From contig CAJKAR010000002.1 of NCBI GenBank assembly GCA_905197955.1, forward strand, positions 62,001 through 126,000: DNA of 64,000 bases, given 5' to 3'. The stretch's first letter is position 1. Every line of letters starts with the position of its first letter. This DNA is from an uncultured Lentisphaeria bacterium (GTDB taxonomy: Bacteria > Verrucomicrobiota > Lentisphaeria > Victivallales > UBA1829). This document shows, in pieces, positions 16,130 to 24,413 of the stretch. The notes under the pieces are model-generated. The model worked only from the letters and a program-made list of their open reading frames with translations, had not been told where the DNA came from and made no database searches. A program made the position numbers and the translations under genes.

Positions 16130-16828
16130 TTATTTGCTTTTAACCCGGAAGTATTCGAATGCGAGAGTACTGCCGCCGCAACTGGCGTATCCCGGATTCA
16201 CGCTCTGGATGCGCAGGACGAACACGGTGTTTTTCCCGAAGACGACTTCCCCCTTCCATTTCAGGTCCGATGGATAATTGCGGAACCCGTTCGGGCTGTT
16301 CAGATTAGCTTCTTTCAGCAGGGAGACGGTCTGATCCGATGTGTCGAGAGTGTAAATCTGAACTCTGGCATGTCCGGCGGTCGGTGCGCTGACACTGACT
16401 TTGCCGGAGATATCGATTTCATATTTTCCCTCGGCATTTGGTTTGAAGAGAATGCCGACCGCTTTTCCGACACCGTTCTTTTCCTGACTGGTCCGGGGCG
16501 GGGCGATGAGTTTTTTCCCGGAGGTGTAGAAGGCGGTTGGATTTTTCCCGTCGGTCTGTCCGACCCAGACCCAGGTGTAGTTGTAGGCAACGCCCGGCTT
16601 CATGGGGAGGAAGGGACCGCTTTTTTCCGAATCCAGTTTGTCCTGATGGAAAAGGGTCCAGACGACTCCGTTGTCGGTACAGGGATTCTTCAGATCCCAG
16701 GTCCAGTTCGGGATTCCCTGTTTCCACTTGTGTGCGGCGTCGCCTTCCACGGGTTTCAGCGACCACTCCGCTGCGAAAGCGGAGAGCGCGGATGCCAGCA
16801 TAAGTCCGGTGAGAACAATCCGTTTCAT
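16130..16828 (-). CDS. Secreted protein of cassette A, carbohydrate-binding-like
   Basis: A 232-residue exported protein with a signal peptide at residues 1-19 (ending SAFAAE). No enzyme motif was recognised. The composition, with many aromatic residues (WKQGIPNWTWDL, YNYTWVWVGQTDG) and alternating short strands, suggests a beta-sandwich of the kind that binds polysaccharide, possibly CBM-like; this is inference. It starts 11 nt after the stop of the 1047-residue glycosidase and ends before the terminator at 16.1 kb, so it is the last gene of cassette A. Confidence 0.7.
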   Translation of the reverse strand: MKRIVLTGLMLASALSAFAAEWSLKPVEGDAAHKWKQGIPNWTWDLKNPCTDNGVVWTLFHQDKLDSEKSGPFLPMKPGVAYNYTWVWVGQTDGKNPTAFYTSGKKLIAPPRTSQEKNGVGKAVGILFKPNAEGKYEIDISGKVSVSAPTAGHARVQIYTLDTSDQTVSLLKEANLNSPNGFRNYPSDLKWKGEVVFGKNTVFVLRIQSVNPGYASCGGSTLAFEYFRVKSK

Positions 16829-16839
16829 TTGTGTGCTCC

Positions 16840-19800
16840 TTATTTTGTTTTCCGATAGATTTTAACTTTGCCATATTTTTCAGGATTTTTCGAAGAGACT
16901 CCGTCAAAGAAGCGGAGCTGTTTTCTGCCGTGCCGTGCTCCTGCATCGTTGATCAGCAGAGCCATGCCGATGCGGTCATTCAGATCGGGGGCTCCGGGAT
17001 TGCCCAGAAGTTTCCACGGGAAGAGCGCTTCATAGGTTGTGATTCCGGAGGCTTTGTCGTGACTGGCTTTGATTGTATCCATCAGTTCGAATGCGGGCCC
17101 GCTTTTCACACCCTCGGCGTAGCCCATGAAGCACCAGCCCTGCGGACGGCCTTTCGAACGGGTCGCCAGTCCGTATTCCACGACGCGGTGTCCGTTGAGG
17201 CCATGCCCGACGTTGTTCGGCTGCCACTCCCTGTCCGTATCAAGATCGAATCCGATCTGAATGGAATCCTCCTTCCACATATCCTGCCAGAGATCGCTCT
17301 GAACATGATCCTTGTCGCGGACCTTGAGTAGCAGATGGATCCCATCGGGGGCGGCAAACAGCTTCAGTTCGGCGGAAGCCGGAGAGAGCTCACCGGGTTT
17401 ATATTCGTCGGCTCGTCCCCATTTTGTGATGTCGATCGGGGCGACGGAGTCCCATGCCTTTGCGTTCGGTTTTTCCAGGAACGGGATTGCCATCGGAGTG
17501 GTGTCGAACGACTGCGTGGCGGTCCAGCGGATCGGCTTGGCGCATTGCAGGATCAGTTCTCCTTCCATGCGTTTTCCGTTGGTGAAGGGCAGGGGGAAGG
17601 AGAGTTCTGTTTTTCTGCCGTTTTCCAGAACGGTTTTCCTGGTTGCGATGCGTTTTCCGGAGAGCTTCAGTTCGAGTTCGACTTCCGTTTTTCCGGGCAG
17701 ATGGGAGATCGCCTGGAACGTCAGAGTTCCTTCCGGAGCTGTTCCGTTCCACTTCCAGTCGCCGAATTCCAGCGTGAACGGACGGAGCAGAGTGACCGGC
17801 TGCGCATGAAATGTTCCGTTCTTCCGGAAGAGAATCGTGTATTCTCCCAGTGGAGCGGTGACGGGGAAGCGGATCGTGTTTGATTTTTCCAGTGTCAGGA
17901 ACGGCGGAACGAGAATCTCTTCCGCATCGAGAGAGAGTGCGCTTCCGGGCAGAAGACTGCGCATGGGCTCCACCTTCATCTCCGCGATGCCGAGGTCCGC
18001 GAATTCTGCGTAAACGGGACTCGGCGAAATTTCCAGTGTGCGGGTCGGCACGATGGTTTTTCCCATCATGGAACGGAGCGACACCGGCATTCCTGGGAGA
18101 GTCACTTTCAGTTTCCTGTCCATGGTCCAGACAGCGGCAAGGGCTTTTCCTTCGCGTTTAAACCCGGTCCAGAAGACATCCGGTGCGAGTTTGAAGTACT
18201 GTCCGCCACCCTTTACGGTCGCCATTTCCCTCAGGAAAGTCGAGAAGGAGACGAAGGCCGGCAGCGGCGTGTAATCCGGTTTTACAATCGAATAATTGTA
18301 ATGGTTTGCGGCCTGGGCGTAGCGGGCGTTGAAATAGATCAGTGTATGGATGTCGCGGGCGGTGCAGAGCAGAAGGGAGCGGACGCAGTAACGCGCTTTT
18401 TCAAGTTCTGTGACCGGTTTCTGCCAGTCGCCTGGATATCCGGTCCATCCGAATTCCGTCAGGGCGATCGGGAGTTTTGCGTACTCCGTGGTTTTCAGGT
18501 AGTCCTGCATGGCGATGACGTTTTCGATGAATTCCCGTTCCGGCGGAGTCGAGTGCACATAGGCGTGCATGACGACATAATCCATGTTTTTCAGGATTCC
18601 CTTTTCGACAAAGCGTTTGAAATCCTTCATCAGAATCCGGTAGAGCACGGGGCCGCCGACCTTGGCATCGGGACGTCCCTTTTTGATCGCATCGGTCGTG
18701 ACGTTGTGGAATTTGATGAACTCCTCCTCCGTGCCGCGCCAGTGGGCGTTCGGTTCATTGTAGATGCTGACCACGTCGGGCAGATCCGGATTGTCGCGGG
18801 CCCAGACTTCGACCGCTTCGGCATACCGTTTCCAGTCGTTCGGAGCAAAAAGATACTGATTCTTCGCTTTCTGCTGCTGAAGCCATTTTGGCAGAACTCC
18901 ATGCATTCCGGCGTGATAGATGAAATCGCGTTTTTTCGCGTTCTGCGCCTGTTTCGGAAAGTGGCTGATGATTTTCCCATCCGGTCCCGGAGCGACGTTA
19001 TCGAGTGTCCAGAAGCCCCAGTCGTAATTGGAACCGATCCGTTTTGCCCAGTTTCCTGCCGCATGAACCCGCATAAGACCGTAGCGGGACTGTCTGCGGA
19101 TCTCCTCCGGGATCTGTTTGCCGACGATACCGATTGTGCAGGAGGAATCCAGCGTTTTCCCGTCCTGATAGAGCGCCGACGCATGCACCTCATAGAATCC
19201 TCGTTCGGGGAGTCGCACTTCCGTCTGCTGCACGCCGGAGCCGATGGTGAGGGATTTGACGGTCTTGTTCTCCTCGTCGAGGACATTCAGTTTTGCCTCT
19301 TTGATCTTATCCGGCTGGAACCAGCGCACGGCGAATTTTCCGGAATCTCCGAAAAAGGTGTTCCATTCCGTTCCGGTTGTGATGTTGTGGTTGATGATCG
19401 TGATCTCTTTGACTGCCAGTTTTTCGATCAGGAGATTCCCTTTTCCTCCTCTGGTATCGACCATCAGAACGATTCGGCCGGAGGTGGTTCCGTTGCCGAT
19501 GTTTCCGTATTCGGTCCAGAGGCCCCATTTTTTCCATTTCCACGCTTCGACCATGTCGAGGACGGTATCCCAGTCGCGGCGCGGTTTGACGGCGCCCGCC
19601 CAGCGGCCGTTGTTCTGGCGGATGCGGAATTGAACGGCTCCGTTGTCGCACTCATCCTGCCGCGCCTGGACGGTCAGTTCCAGACGGCGGATGGAGACGA
19701 AGACCGGACGTTCCGGCAGTTTGAATTCCGGTCCGTTTACTTCGACAATTCCGTTTCCCGGCTTTAGAATCCGGATACTCAGAGCGCCCTTTCCCTCCTG

Positions 19801-19983
19801 TCCGCCCTGCGGCAGATACCCGACCGAAACCGCGGCGGGATTCGTGCTTTTCCATTCCTTCAGAACCGATTGTTCGACCGGCATGTTGTAGACCGGTTTC
19901 GTCTCCGTTCTCCCCTCTGCGAAAAGCGCAGCCGTGAACATCCCTGCCGTCAGCAGAAAGAGTCTTTTCAACACATGTACCAT
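16840..19983 (-). CDS. Secreted clan GH-A glycoside hydrolase with C-terminal CBM9-like domain
   Basis: A 1047-residue exported glycosidase. The signal peptide spans about residues 1-22. An N-terminal beta-sandwich (about 30-200) precedes a (beta/alpha)8 barrel, where VVSIYNEPNAHW gives the acid/base Glu410 and PIALTEFGWTG gives the nucleophile Glu510, the NE/TE pair of clan GH-A, GH39-like. MHAYVHS lies between them. After all-beta linker domains, residues about 850-1045 resemble a CBM9/DOMON-type carbohydrate-binding module (IHLLLKVRDKDHVQSD, WKEDSIQIGFDLD). AGGAG lies 10 nt before the ATG. It is the third gene of cassette A, with a 20-nt gap from the pseudopilin. The substrate is not predictable by eye. 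Confidence 0.85.
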   Translation of the reverse strand: MVHVLKRLFLLTAGMFTAALFAEGRTETKPVYNMPVEQSVLKEWKSTNPAAVSVGYLPQGGQEGKGALSIRILKPGNGIVEVNGPEFKLPERPVFVSIRRLELTVQARQDECDNGAVQFRIRQNNGRWAGAVKPRRDWDTVLDMVEAWKWKKWGLWTEYGNIGNGTTSGRIVLMVDTRGGKGNLLIEKLAVKEITIINHNITTGTEWNTFFGDSGKFAVRWFQPDKIKEAKLNVLDEENKTVKSLTIGSGVQQTEVRLPERGFYEVHASALYQDGKTLDSSCTIGIVGKQIPEEIRRQSRYGLMRVHAAGNWAKRIGSNYDWGFWTLDNVAPGPDGKIISHFPKQAQNAKKRDFIYHAGMHGVLPKWLQQQKAKNQYLFAPNDWKRYAEAVEVWARDNPDLPDVVSIYNEPNAHWRGTEEEFIKFHNVTTDAIKKGRPDAKVGGPVLYRILMKDFKRFVEKGILKNMDYVVMHAYVHSTPPEREFIENVIAMQDYLKTTEYAKLPIALTEFGWTGYPGDWQKPVTELEKARYCVRSLLLCTARDIHTLIYFNARYAQAANHYNYSIVKPDYTPLPAFVSFSTFLREMATVKGGGQYFKLAPDVFWTGFKREGKALAAVWTMDRKLKVTLPGMPVSLRSMMGKTIVPTRTLEISPSPVYAEFADLGIAEMKVEPMRSLLPGSALSLDAEEILVPPFLTLEKSNTIRFPVTAPLGEYTILFRKNGTFHAQPVTLLRPFTLEFGDWKWNGTAPEGTLTFQAISHLPGKTEVELELKLSGKRIATRKTVLENGRKTELSFPLPFTNGKRMEGELILQCAKPIRWTATQSFDTTPMAIPFLEKPNAKAWDSVAPIDITKWGRADEYKPGELSPASAELKLFAAPDGIHLLLKVRDKDHVQSDLWQDMWKEDSIQIGFDLDTDREWQPNNVGHGLNGHRVVEYGLATRSKGRPQGWCFMGYAEGVKSGPAFELMDTIKASHDKASGITTYEALFPWKLLGNPGAPDLNDRIGMALLINDAGARHGRKQLRFFDGVSSKNPEKYGKVKIYRKTK

Positions 19984-20003
19984 ATTTCTTTTTCTCCTTT
20001 TGT

Positions 20004-20759
20004 TCAGTTCAGGGATGCCGCATATGCTCCGACCGCAATGCCGTACTGATCCCTCCAGGTCCAGCCGCTGAGGGCTCTAGCTTCATCCTCCAGCTGCGAT
20101 CCCCGGATTCCCGACGCATGCATATCTCCGAACAGCATATTGCCGGTTCCTGCATGACGTTCGATGAAAATTCCTTTGGCGTTTGAGTTGGTATGATTGT
20201 CATCCAGGGCTCCGTTCTGAGCGGTTCTTCCCTTTGGTGAAGCGACCGAGTCGCCGATGAATTTCATGGTGGATGGAGATCTCCACTCTCTCGTGGCATC
20301 TCCGGGATTGAATGCGACCGTTCGGATCGGATTGCCGAATTTGAATGCCGCGCTCGGGGTAATGCTGCAGGAGCGCAGACCGTATGCCCAGCCGGTTCCG
20401 TTTCCTGCTTCCGTCATGGAACGCGGGTCCGGACAGCGCAGAGGGTAAGCGGCTTTCCGGTCTCTGTATTCGTATGTGGTGGCAATCCGGAAGTAGTCGC
20501 CGATGACATTCACCCAGGGGACCTCTTCGCCGGTTTTTCCCACAATATAGCGACTGTCCGGAGCCACAAAATAGCCGTTCTGATCATTGATATACTGTGT
20601 GGCGTACACTCCCACCTGTTTCAGTCTGGATAAACAGCGCGCCGAGTTCGCTTTTTCCCGCGCCGAGTTCAAGGCCGGAAGAAGAATGGAGGCTAGAATT
20701 GCAATGATTGCAATCACGACAAGGAGCTCTATTAATGTAAAAATTCTGCGCTGTTTCAT
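20004..20759 (-). CDS. Prepilin-like (N-methylation motif) protein, cassette A
   Basis: A 251-residue protein with the type IV pilin/pseudopilin N-terminus: RRIFTLIELLVVIAIIAIL then LLPALNSAREKA. This is a class III-like hydrophobic helix with Glu5 present. The residue before the expected cleavage point is Ile, not Gly. The globular part begins with CLSRLKQVG and has a late GDMHASG turn, as in Lentisphaerota and Planctomycetota pseudopilin-like families. The start at 20759 shares ATGA with the lacI stop, so the two are translationally coupled. Its role is unknown: a surface or secretion pseudopilin for the co-encoded glycosidase is a reasonable guess. Confidence 0.85.
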   Translation of the reverse strand: MKQRRIFTLIELLVVIAIIAILASILLPALNSAREKANSARCLSRLKQVGVYATQYINDQNGYFVAPDSRYIVGKTGEEVPWVNVIGDYFRIATTYEYRDRKAAYPLRCPDPRSMTEAGNGTGWAYGLRSCSITPSAAFKFGNPIRTVAFNPGDATREWRSPSTMKFIGDSVASPKGRTAQNGALDDNHTNSNAKGIFIERHAGTGNMLFGDMHASGIRGSQLEDEARALSGWTWRDQYGIAVGAYAASLN

Positions 20760-21787
20760 TCCTTTCTGCACCTTTCTTTCAGGGTTGAATTTCGAACGAT
20801 CAAATTTGGTTTAATGCGGATTTCCGCAATGGGAAGTGTTTCGTTTTTGGGAAGAGAGAGTCGTTTCATCATGCGCTTGACAGCGGCTTCCGCGATTTTT
20901 TCGGGCATCTGGTCGATAGTTGTCAGTTCGAAGAGGCGGGCCCGCGGAGGAATCATGTCGCCGACTCCTGCAACCGCAAGATCCTCCGGGATTTTTCGAC
21001 CGAGTTTCCATGCCGCTCGGCAGACATCGTAGGCAAAATAGTCGTAAAATGTGCCGAATGCGGTTATCTCTTTATGTTTTTTCAGGAAATCAAGCAGTTT
21101 TTTCTCTTCGGGCGCACAGCCATTCCCGTTTTTCCCCGAGTGGAGGATTGACAGGGAAATGTCGGAATGTTCCCTGCAGAACTCCGAAAATCCCTGAAGG
21201 CGAAGCTGCGCCGGACTCGCATAGGAGGGGCCCGCATAGTAGGCGATTTTTCTGTGGCCGAGAGAATAAAAATGTTCCGCCATGATGCGCCCGCAGTACA
21301 AATCGTCGCTTCCGACATAATCGACGTTCGCCGGAGTTTTCCGGTCGATCGTGATGATCGGAAGTCCCCGCGAGATCACATCCCGGAAATATTCCGTATC
21401 GGCGAAATCGTTTCTGGGAACAAGGATCACTCCATCCACACGCTGTTCCACAAGACGTTTCAAAGTCTGCTGATCGTTTTCCGCGTTGGAGGAGAAAATG
21501 ACCAGATAGTCTTTCTTTTTCAGTTCCAGTTCAATTCCATGGGCGAGTCTCTGGAAAAAAGGATTCCCGAAATCACAGACCAGTCCGATCGTCTGGGTCC
21601 GTCCGGTCCGTATGCCATAAATGAGCCGGTTGTCGTGATATCCGAACCGGTCCGCGATGGCAAGAATCTTTTTTCTGGTGGCGGGTGCGATCTCCCCCTT
21701 GTTTTTCAGAACGCGCGATACCGTGGAGACGGAACACCCGGCCGTTTCCGCTATGTCTTTCAAACTCGCCATGACATCAATCGACAT
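20756..21787 (-). CDS. LacI-family transcriptional regulator of cassette A
   Basis: A 343-residue DNA-binding regulator. The N-terminal HTH reads ASLKDIAETAGCSVSTVSRVL with the hinge helix PATRKKILAIADRFGY, followed by a periplasmic-binding-protein-like effector domain (QTIGLVCDFGNPFFQRLAHGIE, VDGVILVPRND, VGSDDLYCGRIMAEH, AVAGVGD). The ATG at 21787 has AGGA at an 8-nt spacing; a longer reading has no support and would begin inside the promoter. It heads cassette A and probably represses it through the palindrome just downstream of its own promoter, released by a sugar from the target glycan. The ligand is unknown. Confidence 0.9.
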   Translation of the reverse strand: MSIDVMASLKDIAETAGCSVSTVSRVLKNKGEIAPATRKKILAIADRFGYHDNRLIYGIRTGRTQTIGLVCDFGNPFFQRLAHGIELELKKKDYLVIFSSNAENDQQTLKRLVEQRVDGVILVPRNDFADTEYFRDVISRGLPIITIDRKTPANVDYVGSDDLYCGRIMAEHFYSLGHRKIAYYAGPSYASPAQLRLQGFSEFCREHSDISLSILHSGKNGNGCAPEEKKLLDFLKKHKEITAFGTFYDYFAYDVCRAAWKLGRKIPEDLAVAGVGDMIPPRARLFELTTIDQMPEKIAEAAVKRMMKRLSLPKNETLPIAEIRIKPNLIVRNSTLKERCRKE

Positions 21788-21825
21788 CGCTCTTTTCCTG
21801 TCTTGTTTTTTTGATTGAAATGGTT

Positions 21826-21854
21826 CCGCAATTATCACCGCAATTATTTGCGGT
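21826..21854 (-). promoter_or_regulatory. Candidate LacI-type operator of cassette A
   Basis: A palindrome at 21837-21854 reads ACCGCAA, four bases, TTGCGGT. Its half-site CCGCAATTAT occurs again 12 nt away at 21826-21835, making a direct repeat in addition to the inverted one. The block begins at the predicted transcription start of the consensus promoter, which is where a repressor would block initiation. Assignment to the adjacent LacI protein is inference. Confidence 0.65.
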
Positions 21855-21860
21855 AAAATA

Positions 21861-21889
21861 ATTATACGATATTTTTCCATGTTTGTCAA
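21861..21889 (-). promoter_or_regulatory. Perfect consensus sigma-70 promoter of cassette A
   Basis: On the minus strand TTGACA (21884-21889) and TATAAT (21861-21866) are separated by exactly 17 nt, matching the consensus at all 12 positions. The start would fall at about 21854, the first base of the operator palindrome. Such a strong promoter fits a tightly repressed operon. Confidence 0.9.
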
Positions 21890-21939
21890 GAGGTTTCATG
21901 AAAGAAAAACAGGAAAAATCGCATGGGATCCATTTTGTG

Positions 21940-21961
21940 ATGATCCGCAGAATCGGATCAT
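21940..21961. repeat. Inverted repeat between the lacI promoter and the araC 3' end
   Basis: ATGATCCG and CGGATCAT are perfect 8-nt arms around a 6-nt spacer. There is no T-run, so it is a poor intrinsic terminator. It could be a protein-binding site upstream of the cassette A promoter or a hairpin at the end of the araC transcript. Confidence 0.4.
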
Positions 21962-22028
21962 GGAACTGTGCGGAGGAAGAGGGCGCGGCGAGGAGTTTTT
22001 ATTTTTTTTCCGGACAATTTTTTCCGAT

Positions 22029-22817
22029 TCAGTTTCGCCGGAGCGCGGATGGCGGTTTTCCGAGTCTCCGTGTGATGACTTTTGTGAAATAGTTCGGATC
22101 GCGGAATCCGGTGCAGGATGCAATTTCCTTGATGCTGTATTCGGTATCGTTCAGCAGACGCAGAGCTTCCTGAACTCGGAACGAGAGGAGATATTCCATC
22201 GGGGACATGCCGCAGGAGCGTTTGATCAGACGGGTCAGACTGGAACGATGGATCCCCATTTTTTCCGCGATGGTTTCGATCTGCAGATCCGGATCGTGGA
22301 AGGAATCCTCCAGAAGCTTCCGGAATCGCCGGAGTCTGCTGTTTTCCTCCGGTTCGGCGCCGCCCATTGCCAGAGAGAGGATTGCGTAGGCGGTGGCTCC
22401 GGCGCGGAATTCTCCTCGTGCAGAGGTGTCCCGCAGTTCCGCGGAGAGACGGTTGAACAGCTCGGCAGGACAGCTTCCCGCGTGCCGTGGGGACCGGAGC
22501 AAGCGGAATCGATGGATCAGCAGATCCGGATCGGGCCCGTCGATTGTGAGCCAGTAGTATTCCCAGGGGGATTCCGCCCGGATGTGATGGCAGTCGCCGG
22601 GAAAGTAGAAACAGACCTCTCCGGCATTCAGAAAAAACTCCTCTTTCATGCAACGGAATTCCCCTGTTCCGGAAACGCACCAGAAGAGCTCCAGAAAGTT
22701 TTTCTTCATCGGATTATCCTTCCATCCTGCCGGGACAATGTAGTGTCCCATTGAGCGTGCGTGAATCAGCGCAGGAATCGAGCCGGAACGATAGGGGCGG
22801 TAAATGGAACGCATCAT
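22029..22817 (-). CDS. AraC-family transcriptional regulator
   Basis: A 262-residue regulator with an N-terminal cupin-type sensing domain (FRCMKEEFFLNAGEVCFYFPGD) and a C-terminal double HTH: LQIETIAEKMGIHRSSLTRLIKRS, then EYSIKEIASCTGFRDPNYF, with the usual SPMEYLLSFRVQEALRLL between them. AGGAG lies 10 nt before the first of two consecutive ATG codons. It is divergent from the GH4 gene across 134 nt and is probably its activator, responding to a sugar or uronide. The inducer cannot be inferred from sequence. Confidence 0.9.
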   Translation of the reverse strand: MMRSIYRPYRSGSIPALIHARSMGHYIVPAGWKDNPMKKNFLELFWCVSGTGEFRCMKEEFFLNAGEVCFYFPGDCHHIRAESPWEYYWLTIDGPDPDLLIHRFRLLRSPRHAGSCPAELFNRLSAELRDTSARGEFRAGATAYAILSLAMGGAEPEENSRLRRFRKLLEDSFHDPDLQIETIAEKMGIHRSSLTRLIKRSCGMSPMEYLLSFRVQEALRLLNDTEYSIKEIASCTGFRDPNYFTKVITRRLGKPPSALRRN

Positions 22818-22864
22818 TTTCCGGAATCTCCTGTTTTACAGAATTGTGCAACAAAATTACCTGT

Positions 22865-22870
22865 TATAAT
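22865..22870 (+). promoter_or_regulatory. Possible -10 element for the GH4 gene
   Basis: A TATAAT hexamer lies about 80 nt before the GH4 start in the divergent gap. No good -35 hexamer is found at 16-18 nt, as is usual for promoters that depend on an AraC-type activator. Confidence 0.35.
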
Positions 22871-22951
22871 ACAGGATTCCTCTTGTGATTTCAAATGGGA
22901 TATGCTAAAATGTTTTCAGAATCTTCCAATCAGCAGAAAGGATTTTGGAAA

Positions 22952-24334
22952 ATGAAAAAAGGACCGAAAGTCGTGGTTATCGGAGCCGGCAGCTACTTTT
23001 TCGGCAAGCCGGTTATCTACAACATGGTGAGCAGTCCTGTCCTGCGGACGGGAACTCTGGCGCTGGTGGATACGAAGCCGGAAGTGCTGGACACCATGAT
23101 GAAACTCGCCAGACGCGCACGGGAATACGCGGGCGTGGAACTGGAAATCATTGGATCGACCGATCGGAAAGAGGTGATGAAAGACGCCGATTTCGTTGTG
23201 CTTTCGTTTTCTTTCCGCAATGCATACTATCGAGAGCTGGATACGCGGATTTCGAAAAAGTATGGTGTGACGATGTGTTCGAGCGATACGATCGGTCCCG
23301 GAGGAATTTTCCGTGCGCTCCGGGAACTGCCGGAGGTGCTGCGCATTGCCGACGATCTCCGTCATCTCTGCCCGAATGCCTGGCTGATCAATTTTGTCAA
23401 TCCGACCGCCACGCTCGGAATCGGTCTGATGCGCTACGCCTCCGATGTGAAAAGTTTTGCTCTCTGCGACGGCAATCACTCTCCTTACGTCCGCGCCATG
23501 TTTCTCCGCCAGACCGGTGTCACCGAAAAAGAGATCCTCCCGATTGATCCCGAAATGGATGCGAAGTTCGATCTCCAGATCGCCGGAGTCAATCACTGCA
23601 CCTGGGTTCTCAAATGCGCCTACGATGGAAAAGATCTGATGCCGAACCTTTACAAATTTGTCGAGAAGGCCGCTGTACGGGAGTATGACACGCGACCGAG
23701 CGACAAGGCAAAACCGCGTTTGAATATGAACTATGCCCTCCAGTTCATGGATCTTTACGGAGCGTTCCCGACCGCGGTCAGCCATACGAAGGAGTATGTG
23801 CCGTTCTTTCAGGGCTACGGCGTCTCGCCCGCGACTCCGGAACCGATCATCTGCTTTGACGGTTACCATCGTGCCGATGAGATGGCCGAAGCATGGAACG
23901 CCACCGAAAAACTCGCGAACGGCGAAACCCCGATCGAAGAGCTCTTCCGGCACGGACGCGGCGATCACGCAACCGACATCATCGAATCCATGTGGGGCGG
24001 ACTCGGCAAGACATTCTATATCAACAGTCCGAACCGTGGCGCTGTTCCGAATCTGCCCGATGACGCATTCCTGGAACTGCGCTGCGATCTCGACATGAAC
24101 GGTCCGAAGCCGCGTCCCTGCGTGCCGATGCCGCGCGGTCTTCTCGGACTCACCCAGCAGGTCCTTGACACGCACGAGCTGACCGCGGAGGCCGCCGTTA
24201 CCTGCGACCGTGCAATTCTCTACCGCGCTCTCGCAACCGATCCCCTCGTCAACAACCTCGGTGATGCAAAGCACATCATGAATGAACTGCTCGAGGCGGA
24301 AAAAGATCATCTTCCCGCAGAGTGGTTCCGGTAA
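22952..24334 (+). CDS. Glycoside hydrolase family 4 protein (NAD+/metal-dependent)
   Basis: A 460-residue cytoplasmic glycosidase of family GH4, which cleaves by a redox elimination mechanism using NAD+ and a divalent metal. The Rossmann motif is VVVIGAGSYFF. The metal ligands appear as Cys172 in FALCDGNHSPY and His215 in AGVNHCTWVL. VNPTATL, SDTIGPGGIFRALRELP and the C-terminal LTAEAAV stretch also fit. The four residues starting at the metal Cys, often used to sort GH4 subgroups, read C-D-G-N, which differs from the CHEV, CHSV and CN-P types, so the substrate is left open. The ATG has AAAGGA at 9 nt. No signal peptide. Confidence 0.88.
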   Translation: MKKGPKVVVIGAGSYFFGKPVIYNMVSSPVLRTGTLALVDTKPEVLDTMMKLARRAREYAGVELEIIGSTDRKEVMKDADFVVLSFSFRNAYYRELDTRISKKYGVTMCSSDTIGPGGIFRALRELPEVLRIADDLRHLCPNAWLINFVNPTATLGIGLMRYASDVKSFALCDGNHSPYVRAMFLRQTGVTEKEILPIDPEMDAKFDLQIAGVNHCTWVLKCAYDGKDLMPNLYKFVEKAAVREYDTRPSDKAKPRLNMNYALQFMDLYGAFPTAVSHTKEYVPFFQGYGVSPATPEPIICFDGYHRADEMAEAWNATEKLANGETPIEELFRHGRGDHATDIIESMWGGLGKTFYINSPNRGAVPNLPDDAFLELRCDLDMNGPKPRPCVPMPRGLLGLTQQVLDTHELTAEAAVTCDRAILYRALATDPLVNNLGDAKHIMNELLEAEKDHLPAEWFR

Positions 24335-24349
24335 AACGGAGCCGTAAAA

Positions 24350-24389
24350 AAGTCCCCCGGAACCGATGGGGCTGGGTTCCGGGAGACTT
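24350..24389 (-). terminator. Intrinsic terminator of glnK-amt
   Basis: The arms AAGTCTCCCGGAACC and GGTTCCGGGGGACTT on the minus strand form a long hairpin with one mismatch, followed by a six-T run, 25 nt after the amt stop. On the plus strand the same hairpin closes the GH4 gene but lacks a clear T-run. Confidence 0.75.
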
Positions 24390-24413
24390 CGGGAGGTTTC
24401 TGGTGAATACGGC

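Noticed and set aside
21883..22092. A 69-codon plus-strand open frame starting within the cassette A promoter
   Set aside because: It overlaps the -35 region and the araC 3' end and has no recognisable product.
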